Below, piece by piece: positions 6,926 through 15,165 of a stretch of 34,919 nt of DNA. The position numbers and the translations under genes were made by a program. The notes beneath the pieces were generated by a model. It ran no database searches. It was given only the letters and a program-made list of their open reading frames with translations, and was not told where the DNA came from. Source of the DNA: JAVVVD01 sp964642795 (GTDB lineage Bacteria > Bacillota > Clostridia > Christensenellales > CAG-138); contig CAZXRQ010000014.1 in NCBI GenBank assembly GCA_964642795.1, positions 1 to 34,919 of the forward strand. The letters run 5' to 3'. The stretch's first letter is position 1. Each line of letters starts with the position of its first letter.

Positions 6926-8170
6926 TCAGTCAAACACGCGCTTGCCCAGCATAAAATTGCGCTCCGCCCAGTTGGACCAGCTGCTTATTACCACCTTGCC
7001 CGCCGAGCTGGAGGCATGGATATACTTGCCGCCTCCCAGCCATATCCCGGTGTGGCTTATGCGGGTGGAGGAATCGGATTTGAAGAACAGCAGGTCGCCG
7101 GGCTGAAGCTCCCCCGTGCTGGATATCGTCTGCCAGCCGGACACCTCGGAGAATCCCGCGGCGCTGTACCGGCCTACGCTTACGCCTACCGAGCGCAGGC
7201 AGTAATAGACCAGCCCGGAGCAGTCGAAGCTGTCCGGCCCCTCCTGACTCCATACGTATGGGTCGCCCAGCTGCGCCTTGGCCACTGCGATGAGCCCCTC
7301 TGCGCTGGCGGAGCCGGAATCGCTGATGGAACCGCCGCCGGAGTCAGTAGCGGCCGCGGTGGTGGAGGGCTTTGGTGTGCTGGAGGGCTTTGGCGTGCTT
7401 GTGGGCTTGGGCGTAGGGGTGGGCGTGGGGTTTACCTTAGGCTTGGCGCGCGGGGAATACAGAAGATCCATCGTCTCGCGGTCCGCCGTATCGCCGTCGC
7501 TGAGGCCGTTTTTCAGCCGGAATGCCGATACTGCTCTTGAGGTGGCCGTGCCGTAGTAGCCGTTGGTCTTGTCGCTGTAATAGCCCAGCTCGCTGAGCCG
7601 TTCCTGCAGCGTGACTACGTCGTCGCCCTTGTCGCCCTTTTCAATCATGTATACCTGTGCGGAGTCGGAAAACAGTATGCTCTGCGTAAGCGGGTCAGCT
7701 TCGCCGGTTTGGGTCATATAATGTACGCGCTGAAAGCGCTTCACCGCCTCCTGCGTGGCGGGGCCGAAATACTCAGTGGGCTCGTCGGAGTCCATATAGC
7801 CCAGCTCCATCAGCCGCTCCTGTACCTGTGCCACGGCGGAATCCTCCGCGCCGAACGCTAGCGCCGCGTATTCGTAATCCGTCTCCGCGGCAGCCGCTCC
7901 ATCCTGCTGCAGGGAGTAGCCGGCGGAGGTCTGCGTTGCGGTATATTCCGAAGCGTCGGTAACGGATGCTTCGACTGCTTCCGGCGCCGGGGTGTCGTCG
8001 GGGAGTATCTCCATAACCTCTGCGGGCGCTGCTGCATTGAGCGTCGCAGGCAGCACTGCCAAGCCTGCGATCAGTACGCAGGCAAGCGCGGCAAGCGGCA
8101 GTCCGAAGCGCCGCATAAAGCGCGTTAAGCCGGTGCTTTCAATATAGCTTTTTTCCTCATGCTTTGACAT
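6926..8170 (-). CDS. NlpC/P60 peptidoglycan endopeptidase with two PG-binding domains
   Basis: This 414-residue exported enzyme should cut stem peptides of peptidoglycan. A membrane or signal segment (about residues 23-45) is followed by two peptidoglycan_binding_1 repeats (about 108-170 and 178-240; 'VQERLMELGY' and 'LQERLSELGYY'). A Pro/Thr/Ser/Lys linker built of PTPTP and STPKP repeats (about 247-273) joins them to a C-terminal NlpC/P60 domain. The catalytic Cys is in DCSGLVYYC (about 317), the His in SHTGIWLG (about 371), and the third polar residue in YIHASS. Without a clear AxA site the segment may stay as an anchor. The ATG at 8170 has no Shine-Dalgarno, and TATAAT ends 8 nt before it, so it may be read from a leaderless message. 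Confidence 0.92.
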   Translation of the reverse strand: MSKHEEKSYIESTGLTRFMRRFGLPLAALACVLIAGLAVLPATLNAAAPAEVMEILPDDTPAPEAVEASVTDASEYTATQTSAGYSLQQDGAAAAETDYEYAALAFGAEDSAVAQVQERLMELGYMDSDEPTEYFGPATQEAVKRFQRVHYMTQTGEADPLTQSILFSDSAQVYMIEKGDKGDDVVTLQERLSELGYYSDKTNGYYGTATSRAVSAFRLKNGLSDGDTADRETMDLLYSPRAKPKVNPTPTPTPKPTSTPKPSSTPKPSTTAAATDSGGGSISDSGSASAEGLIAVAKAQLGDPYVWSQEGPDSFDCSGLVYYCLRSVGVSVGRYSAAGFSEVSGWQTISSTGELQPGDLLFFKSDSSTRISHTGIWLGGGKYIHASSSAGKVVISSWSNWAERNFMLGKRVFD

Positions 8171-8178
8171 ATATAGCT

Positions 8179-8184
8179 ATTATA
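8179..8184 (-). promoter_or_regulatory. -10 box 8 nt upstream of the NlpC/P60 start codon
   Basis: A perfect TATAAT on the minus strand ends 8 nt before the ATG. No good -35 hexamer is seen at 16-18 bp, so the promoter assignment rests on the -10 alone. Confidence 0.45.
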
Positions 8185-8239
8185 CCGCAGCTGCGCCGTG
8201 AGCGCCAGCCCGTATATGGCTGCACATAACGCGCACACT

Positions 8240-8510
8240 GCCCCGGGATAAGCTCCCGGGGCGTACAGGCTGTCGAAAAAGTCAATTTTGACTTTTTCGA
8301 GTTTGCAGCCTTTGCCTCTCGCCAAAAGGCTGCGCCTGTTGGCTCCCGGGCGGCAAGGACTGAGAGGAGCAGGGAAAATCTGCGATTTTCCTTCCGGTCT
8401 GACGCACAGGTCGCCAGACCGGATTTAACATTAAGGGCTTCGGCCCTTAATAATCCCGGGGCTTATCAACAGACTCACCGCCCCGGGATAAGCTCCCGGG
8501 GCGGTTTTTT
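8240..8510 (+). repeat. Structured palindromic element bounded by 24-bp repeats; possible ncRNA or MITE-like unit
   Basis: The same 24-bp sequence, itself a hairpin with arms GCCCCGGGA and TCCCGGGGC around TAAGC, occurs at 8240-8263 and 8480-8503. The right copy is extended to a 12-bp stem followed by TTTTT on the plus strand, like an intrinsic terminator. Between the copies lie five further perfect or near-perfect hairpins. A segment at 8453-8461 (ATCCCGGGG) can also pair with the left arm of the terminator hairpin, so two exclusive folds are possible. No plus-strand gene follows, so a regulatory leader seems unlikely; a mobile intergenic repeat or a stand-alone structured RNA fits better. 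No family recognised. Confidence 0.55.
8477..8510 (+). terminator. Plus-strand terminator at the right end of the repeat element
   Basis: A 12-bp perfect stem (arms 8477-8488 and 8494-8505, loop TAAGC) is followed by TTTTT. It points away from the NlpC gene and toward the end of the convergent surface-protein gene. Confidence 0.65.
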
Positions 8511-8523
8511 CATTTACTGGGCT

Positions 8524-11493
8524 TCACATTGCGCTGCGTCTGCGGTGCAGTACGACCATGCCGGCAAGCAGCGCTCCCGCCGCGAACAGCAGCACCCCGC
8601 CAATCGCTGGCGAGCCCGTTGCGGGCACCTCGGGCGAATAGGTGACGGAGGGCGACCACGGGCGGGTATTGCCGGCGTTTTTGGTGTATTTCATCAAAAA
8701 CGGGCTAAAGCTGGTGGTTTGATAGCACACGCCGTAGGGGGTATACGTAAGCTCCATGGGATCGGCGGTAAGCAGCTCGCCGGAGCCGGTGTAGTGATCC
8801 ACGGTCACATTGTAGCGCTGACGCATGACGGCCTCGTCCGCCACATACGTCACGCCTGCGGGATACGGCCAGTATACGCTCACCGTGCTGCCTGCGGGTA
8901 TAGAAACATCATTGCCGTAGGCGTCCACAAGGTGCAGGTCCAGCAGCTGATAGCGTCCGTTTGCGCCAGCGTTCACCTCGGTTACGATAAGCTCCTCGCT
9001 GCGCAGGTAGTATACGCCCTCCAAACCGTCCACCACCGCGAAGGGCCGGCCCAGCGCCGCCGCCGCGGACATATCGGCGTCCGACGCGCCGGGCTCAAGC
9101 GCGGCGATATCCGTTACCGCCTGATACGGCTTCAATATGAGCATGATGTACTCTATGGTAGTGCCGCTGCCGTCCAGCACTATCGCGTCGCCGTTTGCGT
9201 CGTACCACTGCACAAACATCATATCCGCGTTGCATACTATCGTATCGCGCACCGAGTATACCTGCATATTCATTCCGTCCAGCGTGCTGCTGACGCAGTA
9301 TTTTCCGGAATGCAGCCGTGCCGCACCGCCATCCAGACCGCTTACATTTTCCAGCTGCTGAGTGGCCATACTGTTTACCACGATATCGGGATTGTTGTCG
9401 TAAAGACCTATAAACCAATAGTCTACACGGCAGCTTACCGCGCCGCTTGGCGGCAGTATGCTGGGATAATCCAGCCCATAGTCGCACAGCGCGTCAAGAT
9501 CCAGCGTGGCAAGATCTATACTGTTAGGTATCTCAAAACACCACGCGCCAGTTTCCGTATCATATCGGAAAAGGTCAGAATTGCAGGCGTCCACGCCTAT
9601 CAGCCTTGTGCGGGACAGAGGCGCGGGCGAAAACGCTTCAAGCATCCAATAATCCTCTGTGACGGGGTCGGTCTGCCAAAACAGCATTTCGGTATCCAGC
9701 AGGTCGCCGTTTTCATACAGCCATTCCAGCCGCCACGAGCCTACGTTTACCCTGTTGCAGCTATCAAGCCCCACCCCCAGCGTGGCGCGGCCGTCACTAT
9801 CCAAGCGTACGTCGTCGCCGTTGCATCTAAGCGAGGTAGCGCTGGCGTTGGGCCGCAGTATCTCGGCATAGAGCTCCACGCCGCTTGAATAGTCCTCCCC
9901 GTCCAGCGCATAGACGATAGTGCCGTCCGAATAGGACGCTGTGGACGCAGGGCTGCTGTATGCCGTGACGCGCACCGCGTCGGGTATGCAGTCGGAATAC
10001 TTGTAGGTCTTCTCGGTTTCGCCCTCGTCCGCGGGGCGCATGTGTATATCCACGCGGCCGTAGTGTGCGATATCGTATTCATCCCACCACTTCAGACAAA
10101 TGGTTCCTTCCAGCTCGCAGGGAGTAAACAGCATACTGCTTCCGTCCACGCCCGCCATGGCGATGGTCTCCAGCATTTCTGCATACTTTGCGCCGTTGGC
10201 CGATACCGGCTCGCGCTTGTTATCGTCATTGGTATAGCTGTCCAGTGCGCTTACGACATATTCGTCGGGAGCGTTGATGTTGGTGCCCAGCAGTACATAC
10301 GTCTGCGTACCGGACGGGAGCGCCATGCGCAGGCCGATCAATACCTCCTGCGACGAGGGGGAGTTGAGATACAGCGCGTACCAGTCCGCCGCATCGGTTA
10401 TGGTATATATCAGGTTGTTAACAAGCGGCGCGCTCGTCCTGGACTCCGCAGGGTCGTTCGCGTTAGCAGAATCGCTTATATCCACATTTGTGCTGGTGGA
10501 GAGCGCCATGCAGCCCGCATAGCTGCCCATGCCCACCACGGTAACGCCGCCCATATTCTCTACGCCGGTATTAGCGTAGGCGGGCGGCACCACGGCGATC
10601 TTGAGCTTTTCGGTCTTAATGGCGCCGCCGGTCATATTCCAGCGCACATAATATGTTTGTTCGCTCACAGCCGTCGCGGTTATATCTATCGCCGTGGTCA
10701 CGGTCAGCTCCGTACCGGAGGCCGCGACGTTGGCGGCAGTCGACGTATACGCGGGATCCGCATATACCGCGCAGTCAGAAGCGTAAGCGCCGGAAGGCGG
10801 AGTAATATTCGTTACGGCGCTTGAGCCTGCAAAGGTCTGTGCCGGAGAATAGGTTACAAGGCCGCCGCTTATTGCCGGGGAAAGTCCGTCCGTGCCATCT
10901 GCCGCAATGCGGGAGGTGGGTATGGCTGTGGGCAGATAGGCAAGCTCGAGGCTTACAGAAAGCACCGCCGGCTCCCCGACCTGTACGCCGGCTTCGTCCA
11001 GCCAGACATACTTGGAGTACTGCACAAAGCCGTTGCCGTTATCGTACTGGCTTTTATCATAGCGCGTGCCGCCGTTTAGTGGGGAATTCTTATTGCCCAG
11101 TGATTGTATATCCGGCTCGCTTGCGCGTCCCGGGTTAAGCCAGTTCACGCCGTCGTCGCTGAATTGCACGTAATACTTCGTTATGCTCGTATCCGTGGCC
11201 ACGGCCTCCGGAATGGTGTAATGCGTTTCTATGCGCAGGTACTTCTCGCCGTTTTGCTCCTGCCAGTCCGCATCGGAAAGCGCTGTATGTATGCTGAAGG
11301 TATAATCGTTTCCGTTTTGCGAGGCGGCCACCTTGCCGGATATGCTGCCGCTTTCGCCGCCTAAAAGCACCATGGTTGCCTGTCCCGCGCCGCTGCTTCC
11401 GACTTCAACCGAGCTTGCGGCCAGCGCCGCCGGCGCAAATACGCACACCGTCATCACAATGGCAAGCACCGCAGCCATTATTCGTTTGTTCAT
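8524..11493 (-). CDS. Large cell-wall-anchored surface protein with VPATG sorting signal
   Basis: A 989-residue exported protein with no recognised enzymatic domain. A classical signal peptide (MNKR, hydrophobic core, cut near ALAASS, about residue 26) is followed by a long acidic, Ser/Thr/Tyr-rich and probably beta-rich body. The C-terminus has EVPATGS, then a hydrophobic stretch and HRRRSAM. This is the motif-membrane-positive tail layout of sortase substrates, with V instead of L in LPXTG. Just before the anchor, 'YTPYGVCYQTTSFSPF' resembles a segment I have seen in clostridial surface proteins, but I cannot name the family. The start is the ATG at 11493 with a GGGGG/AAAGG purine stretch before it. 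No sortase gene is in the window. Adhesin or S-layer-associated roles are guesses. Confidence 0.8.
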   Translation of the reverse strand: MNKRIMAAVLAIVMTVCVFAPAALAASSVEVGSSGAGQATMVLLGGESGSISGKVAASQNGNDYTFSIHTALSDADWQEQNGEKYLRIETHYTIPEAVATDTSITKYYVQFSDDGVNWLNPGRASEPDIQSLGNKNSPLNGGTRYDKSQYDNGNGFVQYSKYVWLDEAGVQVGEPAVLSVSLELAYLPTAIPTSRIAADGTDGLSPAISGGLVTYSPAQTFAGSSAVTNITPPSGAYASDCAVYADPAYTSTAANVAASGTELTVTTAIDITATAVSEQTYYVRWNMTGGAIKTEKLKIAVVPPAYANTGVENMGGVTVVGMGSYAGCMALSTSTNVDISDSANANDPAESRTSAPLVNNLIYTITDAADWYALYLNSPSSQEVLIGLRMALPSGTQTYVLLGTNINAPDEYVVSALDSYTNDDNKREPVSANGAKYAEMLETIAMAGVDGSSMLFTPCELEGTICLKWWDEYDIAHYGRVDIHMRPADEGETEKTYKYSDCIPDAVRVTAYSSPASTASYSDGTIVYALDGEDYSSGVELYAEILRPNASATSLRCNGDDVRLDSDGRATLGVGLDSCNRVNVGSWRLEWLYENGDLLDTEMLFWQTDPVTEDYWMLEAFSPAPLSRTRLIGVDACNSDLFRYDTETGAWCFEIPNSIDLATLDLDALCDYGLDYPSILPPSGAVSCRVDYWFIGLYDNNPDIVVNSMATQQLENVSGLDGGAARLHSGKYCVSSTLDGMNMQVYSVRDTIVCNADMMFVQWYDANGDAIVLDGSGTTIEYIMLILKPYQAVTDIAALEPGASDADMSAAAALGRPFAVVDGLEGVYYLRSEELIVTEVNAGANGRYQLLDLHLVDAYGNDVSIPAGSTVSVYWPYPAGVTYVADEAVMRQRYNVTVDHYTGSGELLTADPMELTYTPYGVCYQTTSFSPFLMKYTKNAGNTRPWSPSVTYSPEVPATGSPAIGGVLLFAAGALLAGMVVLHRRRSAM

Positions 11494-11596
11494 CCTTTAC
11501 CCCCAAAAAGCATAATCGTACTCCTATATGATATCACACACCGCTGCCTGTGTCTTGGTCTGCCAGACAGAAAAACGAGGCTCAGACGCGCAAAAC

Positions 11597-11603
11597 TGTC
11601 GAA
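11597..11603 (+). promoter_or_regulatory. Possible 0A box upstream of the Spo0A-like gene
   Basis: TGTCGAA matches the core of the Spo0A binding site and lies 25 bp before the -35 box of the gene for a Spo0A-type DNA-binding domain. Such a 7-mer is expected a few times by chance in 35 kb, so this is only suggestive. Confidence 0.3.
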
Positions 11604-11628
11604 TAACGGCGAGGAATGCGCAGTGCGC

Positions 11629-11657
11629 TTGAAGAGCCTGCCCCGTATTGTTATAAT
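11629..11657 (+). promoter_or_regulatory. Promoter of the Spo0A-like gene
   Basis: TTGAAG (11629-11634) and a perfect TATAAT (11652-11657) are 17 bp apart. The start site would be near 11664, about 32 nt before the GTG start codon preferred here and only 2 nt before an in-frame ATG at 11666. Confidence 0.7.
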
Positions 11658-11695
11658 GCCAACGCATGCATAAAACACAGTGGGGGAGTGGTTAT

Positions 11696-12067
11696 GTGTC
11701 TGATCCGAGGCGGGAGGCCGCCGACGTACTGAAATACATCGGTATGAATCCTAAATATCGCGGCTATATCTACATGCTTTTGATGCTCCAGATCACCCAA
11801 AACCATCCACAGGCTATATTTAATCTTTCGCGCGAGCTGTATTCTGCCGTAGCGAAGGAGTACGGAGTAAGCCTAATATCGGTGGAGCGGGGTGTGCGCT
11901 TTGCCATACGCCGCACATGGGAGGACGGCAACATAGCCGTGCTCCGCAAGCTGTTCGGCGGCTACGACCGCCGCTTTGCGCCTACCAACGGCGAGTTCAT
12001 CGCCACGGTGACAGAATGCCTGCTGTTTTCGAGGCTGGGCGAGGTGCAGCTGAAGTTTGTGCTGTAA
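11696..12067 (+). CDS. Stand-alone Spo0A C-terminal DNA-binding domain protein
   Basis: The 123-residue product matches the effector domain of the sporulation master regulator Spo0A throughout: 'IGMNPKYRGYIYM', 'NLSRELYSAVAKEYG', then 'VERGVRFAIRRTWEDGN' (recognition helix region) and the C-terminal PTNGEFIATVTE. Full Spo0A is about 260 residues with an N-terminal receiver; that domain is absent here, so there is no phosphorylation switch. The GTG at 11696 follows GGGGGAG at 7 nt. An in-frame ATG at 11666 would add ten residues and sit 8 nt from the -10 box. It may compete with Spo0A for 0A boxes or act as a constitutive regulator. The next gene starts 79 nt downstream behind its own promoter. 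Confidence 0.85.
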   Translation: MSDPRREAADVLKYIGMNPKYRGYIYMLLMLQITQNHPQAIFNLSRELYSAVAKEYGVSLISVERGVRFAIRRTWEDGNIAVLRKLFGGYDRRFAPTNGEFIATVTECLLFSRLGEVQLKFVL

Positions 12068-12110
12068 GAAGCACGACAGGACGGCATAGGGCATTTTGCG
12101 CTAAAGTGCA

Positions 12111-12139
12111 TTGCATGTACGGGCGATGCGGGTTATTAT
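12111..12139 (+). promoter_or_regulatory. Promoter directly abutting the membrane-protein start codon
   Basis: TTGCAT (12111-12116) and TATTAT (12134-12139) are 17 bp apart, and the ATG begins 6 nt after the -10 box. Transcription would begin at or within the start codon. Confidence 0.55.
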
Positions 12140-12145
12140 TGTGGT

Positions 12146-13345
12146 ATGGAAACGCGCGAAAAAAACCGCATGATGCTGCCTGCGCTGCTCATTGTGATGC
12201 TAACAGGATATGTGCTGCTGCACGATCTGGCCGGGGGCACGCTGCTATCCCATTCCGCATGGGATAGCTATACCCTGCAGGCGCTCGCCTGGCGGGAGGG
12301 AAAAACATACCTTTCGCAGAACTATACATATTTGGAGCTGGCGATATATCAGGGGCGGTACTATGTTTCCTTTCCGCCCGTGCCCAGCCTTGTGATGCTG
12401 CCGCTTACGTTCATATTCGGCGGCAACACTCCAAACAACCTTGTTATGGCGGCATACGCAATGGCCACCGTGAGCCTTGCGTACCTTGCGCTGCGCAGGG
12501 CCGGTACCGGCGCGTATTCCGCTGCGGCCACGGCGCTGTTCTACGTATGGGGCAGCAATATGCTGTGGATGAGCATGGACGGCGGGGTGTGGTTTCAGGC
12601 GCAGTCGCTGTGTATGCTGCTGTCCACCGGCGCGGTATGCGCTGCGCAGCGGGGCAGACGCATTTTGGCGTATGCGCTTATAGCGCTGGCGGTGGGGTGC
12701 AGGCCGTTTGTGATAGTGGCGTTTATCCCGCTGTGCGTGTACTTCTTCTGCGCGGATCGCGCTGAGCATCCAAACGAGCGCGCCCTGCGCACGGCGGCGC
12801 GGCAGCTGCCTTGCCTTATACTGCCCGCGCTGATAGGCGGGGCGTATATGTGGTATAACTATATACGCTTCGACTCGGTACTGGAGTTTGGCCACAACTA
12901 CCTGCCGGAATTTACTGGGGCCGAGCACGGCCAGTTCTGGATAGGCTATCTCGGGCAGAATCTGTACAATATCTTCCTGCGCCCCATTACGCTGAAAGCC
13001 GGCGGCGCGCTCAACTATCCGTTTTTTGACGGGTTCATATTCTATATTGCAAACCCCATATACATAGTGCTGTTTTTCCGTATGCTGGGCGATATCAAGC
13101 ACAGGCGGCTGGACGCGTCCCGCGCCGCGCTGCTTATCGCCATACCCGCAGGGCTGGTGCTTTTGTGTATGCACAAGACCTTTGGCGGCTGGCAGTTCGG
13201 CGCACGCTATACGGTGGACTACATACCGCTTGTGCTTGCGTATATGCTGTACCGCGGCGGGCTCAAGCGCAGTGAATATCTCATAGCCGCGCTGGGGCTG
13301 ATGTTCAACGCCTACGGCGCGGCTGCGATGAATATATACTTTTGA
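12146..13345 (+). CDS. Polytopic membrane protein, possibly GT-C-fold glycosyltransferase-like
   Basis: A 399-residue protein with roughly nine or ten membrane segments beginning at residue 10. I do not recognise a named family. An acidic first loop (HSAWDSYTLQALAW) and the 'YYVSFPPVPSLVMLPL' segment resemble the architecture of GT-C glycosyltransferases that use lipid-linked sugars, where an acidic residue in the first outer loop is catalytic. That is inference only. The C-terminal half has 'KTFGGWQFGARYTVDYIPLV'. No Shine-Dalgarno precedes the ATG at 12146. It lies 16 nt upstream of ppiB and may be the first gene of the ppiB-aro transcript. Confidence 0.7.
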   Translation: METREKNRMMLPALLIVMLTGYVLLHDLAGGTLLSHSAWDSYTLQALAWREGKTYLSQNYTYLELAIYQGRYYVSFPPVPSLVMLPLTFIFGGNTPNNLVMAAYAMATVSLAYLALRRAGTGAYSAAATALFYVWGSNMLWMSMDGGVWFQAQSLCMLLSTGAVCAAQRGRRILAYALIALAVGCRPFVIVAFIPLCVYFFCADRAEHPNERALRTAARQLPCLILPALIGGAYMWYNYIRFDSVLEFGHNYLPEFTGAEHGQFWIGYLGQNLYNIFLRPITLKAGGALNYPFFDGFIFYIANPIYIVLFFRMLGDIKHRRLDASRAALLIAIPAGLVLLCMHKTFGGWQFGARYTVDYIPLVLAYMLYRGGLKRSEYLIAALGLMFNAYGAAAMNIYF

Positions 13346-13361
13346 TCTGGAGGTAAAAACG

Positions 13362-13862
13362 ATGGTAATCATGGAAATGGAAAACGGCGGCGTGATAAAG
13401 CTTACACTGGACAGAGCCGCCGCGCCCAACACGGTGAACAACTTTTTGCAGCTGGTGAGCGAGGGCTTTTACGACGGCCTCACGTTCCACCGCGTCATAC
13501 CCGGCTTTATGGTGCAGGGCGGCTGCCCCGACGGCACCGGCATGGGCGGCCCGGGCTACCACATAAAGGGCGAGTTTTTGGCCAACGGCGTGCCTAACCC
13601 CATAAAGCATGAGCGCGGCGTTATATCCATGGCCCGCGCGATGAACCCCAACTCCGCCGGCAGCCAGTTTTTCATAATGCACGCGGATTCCCCGCACCTT
13701 GACGGGCAGTACGCCGCGTTTGGCCGCGTGACGGAGGGAATGGACGTGGTGGACGAGATCGCCGCAGCCGCAACCAATATGCAGGACAAGCCGCTTACGC
13801 CTGTGCGCATAGAGCGCGTCACCATCGAGGACGAGGAGTATTCCGCGCCGGAAAAGTGCTGA
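13362..13862 (+). CDS. ppiB: Peptidyl-prolyl cis-trans isomerase, cyclophilin type
   Basis: This 166-residue cyclophilin catalyses proline isomerisation during protein folding; it has no signal peptide and should be cytoplasmic. Motifs in order: FHRVIPGFMVQGG with the catalytic Arg, the 'PNSAGSQFFI' block, and YAAFGRV, where the Trp found in cyclosporin-sensitive enzymes is replaced, as in many bacterial members. The ATG at 13362 has GGAGG at 8 nt. Its stop lies 1 nt before the aroB start, so it is transcribed with the aromatic pathway genes. The linkage is probably operonic convenience; no functional tie is evident. Confidence 0.95.
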   Translation: MVIMEMENGGVIKLTLDRAAAPNTVNNFLQLVSEGFYDGLTFHRVIPGFMVQGGCPDGTGMGGPGYHIKGEFLANGVPNPIKHERGVISMARAMNPNSAGSQFFIMHADSPHLDGQYAAFGRVTEGMDVVDEIAAAATNMQDKPLTPVRIERVTIEDEEYSAPEKC

Positions 13863-13863
13863 C

Positions 13864-14865
13864 ATGCGCACGCTCAGCGTTCACGCGTCGCGGGAATACG
13901 CGGTGCACATAGGGCCGGGCCTGCTTGGCGAGCTGCCCCGGCTTTGCGACGGGCTGTTTTCCCGCGCGCTGGTCATTACGGACGAAAACGTGGCAAAGCT
14001 GTATTCAGTACCCGTTCCGGCTGCGGAATTATGCGTGCTTCCTGCGGGGGAGCGCAATAAGACGCAAGGGACGCTCATGCGCATATACCGTGTGCTGGAG
14101 GCGGGCGGCTTTACCCGCGCAGATGCTGTTATCGCACTGGGCGGCGGGGTCGTTACGGACATGGCGGGGTTTGCCGCGGCCACCTATATGCGCGGCATGA
14201 GGCTTGTACTCTGCCCCACCACGCTTATAGCTCAGGCGGACGCTGCAATAGGCGGAAAGTGCGGCGTAAACCTGGACTGCGGTAAAAACCTTGTAGGCAC
14301 GGTATGCCAGCCGCACATCGTAATAGCGGATACGGACACGCTGAACACCCTGCCCCCGCGCGAGCTTGCGCAGGGGCGCGCGGAGCTTATCAAGTGTGGC
14401 TGCATAGCGGATGCGGCGTTGTTTTTGGAGGTAGCGTCCGGGCGTTCGGGCGAGGAACAGATATTTACCGCCTGCGACATAAAGCGCCGCTATGTGGAGC
14501 TGGACGAGACGGATAACGGTGTAAGGCACATGCTGAACTTCGGGCATACCTTGGGCCATGCGTTGGAGCGTGAAAGCGGTTTTTCACTTTTGCACGGCGA
14601 GGCGGTGGCTGCGGGTATGGCGTACGCAGCGCGTTTGGGCGAAAAGCTTGGCGTGACAGAGCCGGGTACGGCCTCCGCGATAAGCGCGGCGCTCGAAAAG
14701 CAGGCTCTGCCCTCAAGGCTGCCCTGCGACCGGGCGGCAATGCTTGCACAGCTCAAATACGAAAAAAAGCGGGAGGGTGCGCTCATCTCCGCGGTGCTGC
14801 TCAAGCGCATAGGCGAGTGTACCGCCGCGCAGTTCACGCCGGAGGAGTTTTTATCGGCGCTATGA
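13864..14865 (+). CDS. aroB: 3-dehydroquinate synthase
   Basis: AroB converts DAHP to 3-dehydroquinate, the second step of the shikimate pathway, using NAD and a divalent metal. The 333-residue product is slightly shorter than typical (about 345-360). The NAD site reads ALGGGVVTDMAGF; the active-site blocks are 'PTTLIAQADAAIGGKCGVN', GKNLVGT, RAELIKCG with a metal ligand Glu, and HMLNFGHTLGHALE with metal-binding histidines. The start ATG follows the ppiB stop by one base. The stop overlaps a small ATG (14862) that could start the next gene, but a better start lies at 14895. Confidence 0.95.
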   Translation: MRTLSVHASREYAVHIGPGLLGELPRLCDGLFSRALVITDENVAKLYSVPVPAAELCVLPAGERNKTQGTLMRIYRVLEAGGFTRADAVIALGGGVVTDMAGFAAATYMRGMRLVLCPTTLIAQADAAIGGKCGVNLDCGKNLVGTVCQPHIVIADTDTLNTLPPRELAQGRAELIKCGCIADAALFLEVASGRSGEEQIFTACDIKRRYVELDETDNGVRHMLNFGHTLGHALERESGFSLLHGEAVAAGMAYAARLGEKLGVTEPGTASAISAALEKQALPSRLPCDRAAMLAQLKYEKKREGALISAVLLKRIGECTAAQFTPEEFLSAL

Positions 14866-14894
14866 ATAGTATTATTACGCGGGAGGACAGGTCC

Positions 14895-15155
14895 ATGAAG
14901 GAAATAACCATGTTCATACAGGGGGGCTGCCCGCATTGTATGCTGGCAGAGCGATATGTCAATAAGCTGCAGCAGGATCCGCGCTATGCCGGTATCACCG
15001 TGCATGAGATAGACGAGCGCAGGCAGGTCGAGCTTGCCAATTCCTACGACTACTGGCTGGTACCCAGCTTCTACATAGGCCGCGAAAAGCTGCACGAGGG
15101 CCATGCCGAATACGCCGACGTAAAGGCCGTGTTCGACGCTGCGCTCACAAGCTGA
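14895..15155 (+). CDS. Glutaredoxin-like thiol-redox protein
   Basis: An 86-residue thioredoxin-fold protein. The redox motif CPHC sits near residues 12-15 (GGCPHCMLAERYV), and VPSF near residue 56 supplies the cis-proline of the fold. CPHC is also the DsbA active-site sequence, but the size is that of glutaredoxins, and there is no export signal. The ATG at 14895 has GGGAGGA at 7 nt; an upstream ATG at 14862 overlaps the aroB stop but lacks a site. It sits between aroB and aroA, both 10-30 nt away, so it is co-transcribed with the aromatic pathway. The reductant and substrates are unknown. Confidence 0.85.
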   Translation: MKEITMFIQGGCPHCMLAERYVNKLQQDPRYAGITVHEIDERRQVELANSYDYWLVPSFYIGREKLHEGHAEYADVKAVFDAALTS

Positions 15156-15165
15156 GCTCCGCGCC

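Larger units (their letters stand above)
8171..8523. other. 353-nt intergenic region packed with inverted repeats
   Basis: No convincing coding sequence. From about 8240 to 8510 it contains at least seven hairpins: 8240-8262 (9-bp stem), 8273-8300 (13-bp near-continuous palindrome), 8305-8333 (9 bp), 8373-8391 (8 bp), 8393-8423 (9 bp), 8430-8451 (9 bp with a UUCG tetraloop) and 8477-8505 (12 bp plus T-run). The region lies between two minus-strand genes. Confidence 0.8.

Noticed and set aside
8240..8510. Riboswitch or attenuator controlling a downstream gene
   Set aside because: The terminator-like hairpin points along the plus strand, where the next sequence is the 3' end of a minus-strand gene; there is nothing for it to regulate.
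8545..9888. A 447-codon plus-strand frame opposite the surface protein gene
   Set aside because: The minus-strand gene has a signal peptide and sorting signal; the opposite frame has neither domains nor a start site.
12245..13441. A 398-codon minus-strand frame opposite the membrane protein
   Set aside because: The plus-strand product has regular membrane segments and a promoter; the minus-strand frame gives a basic, low-complexity protein.
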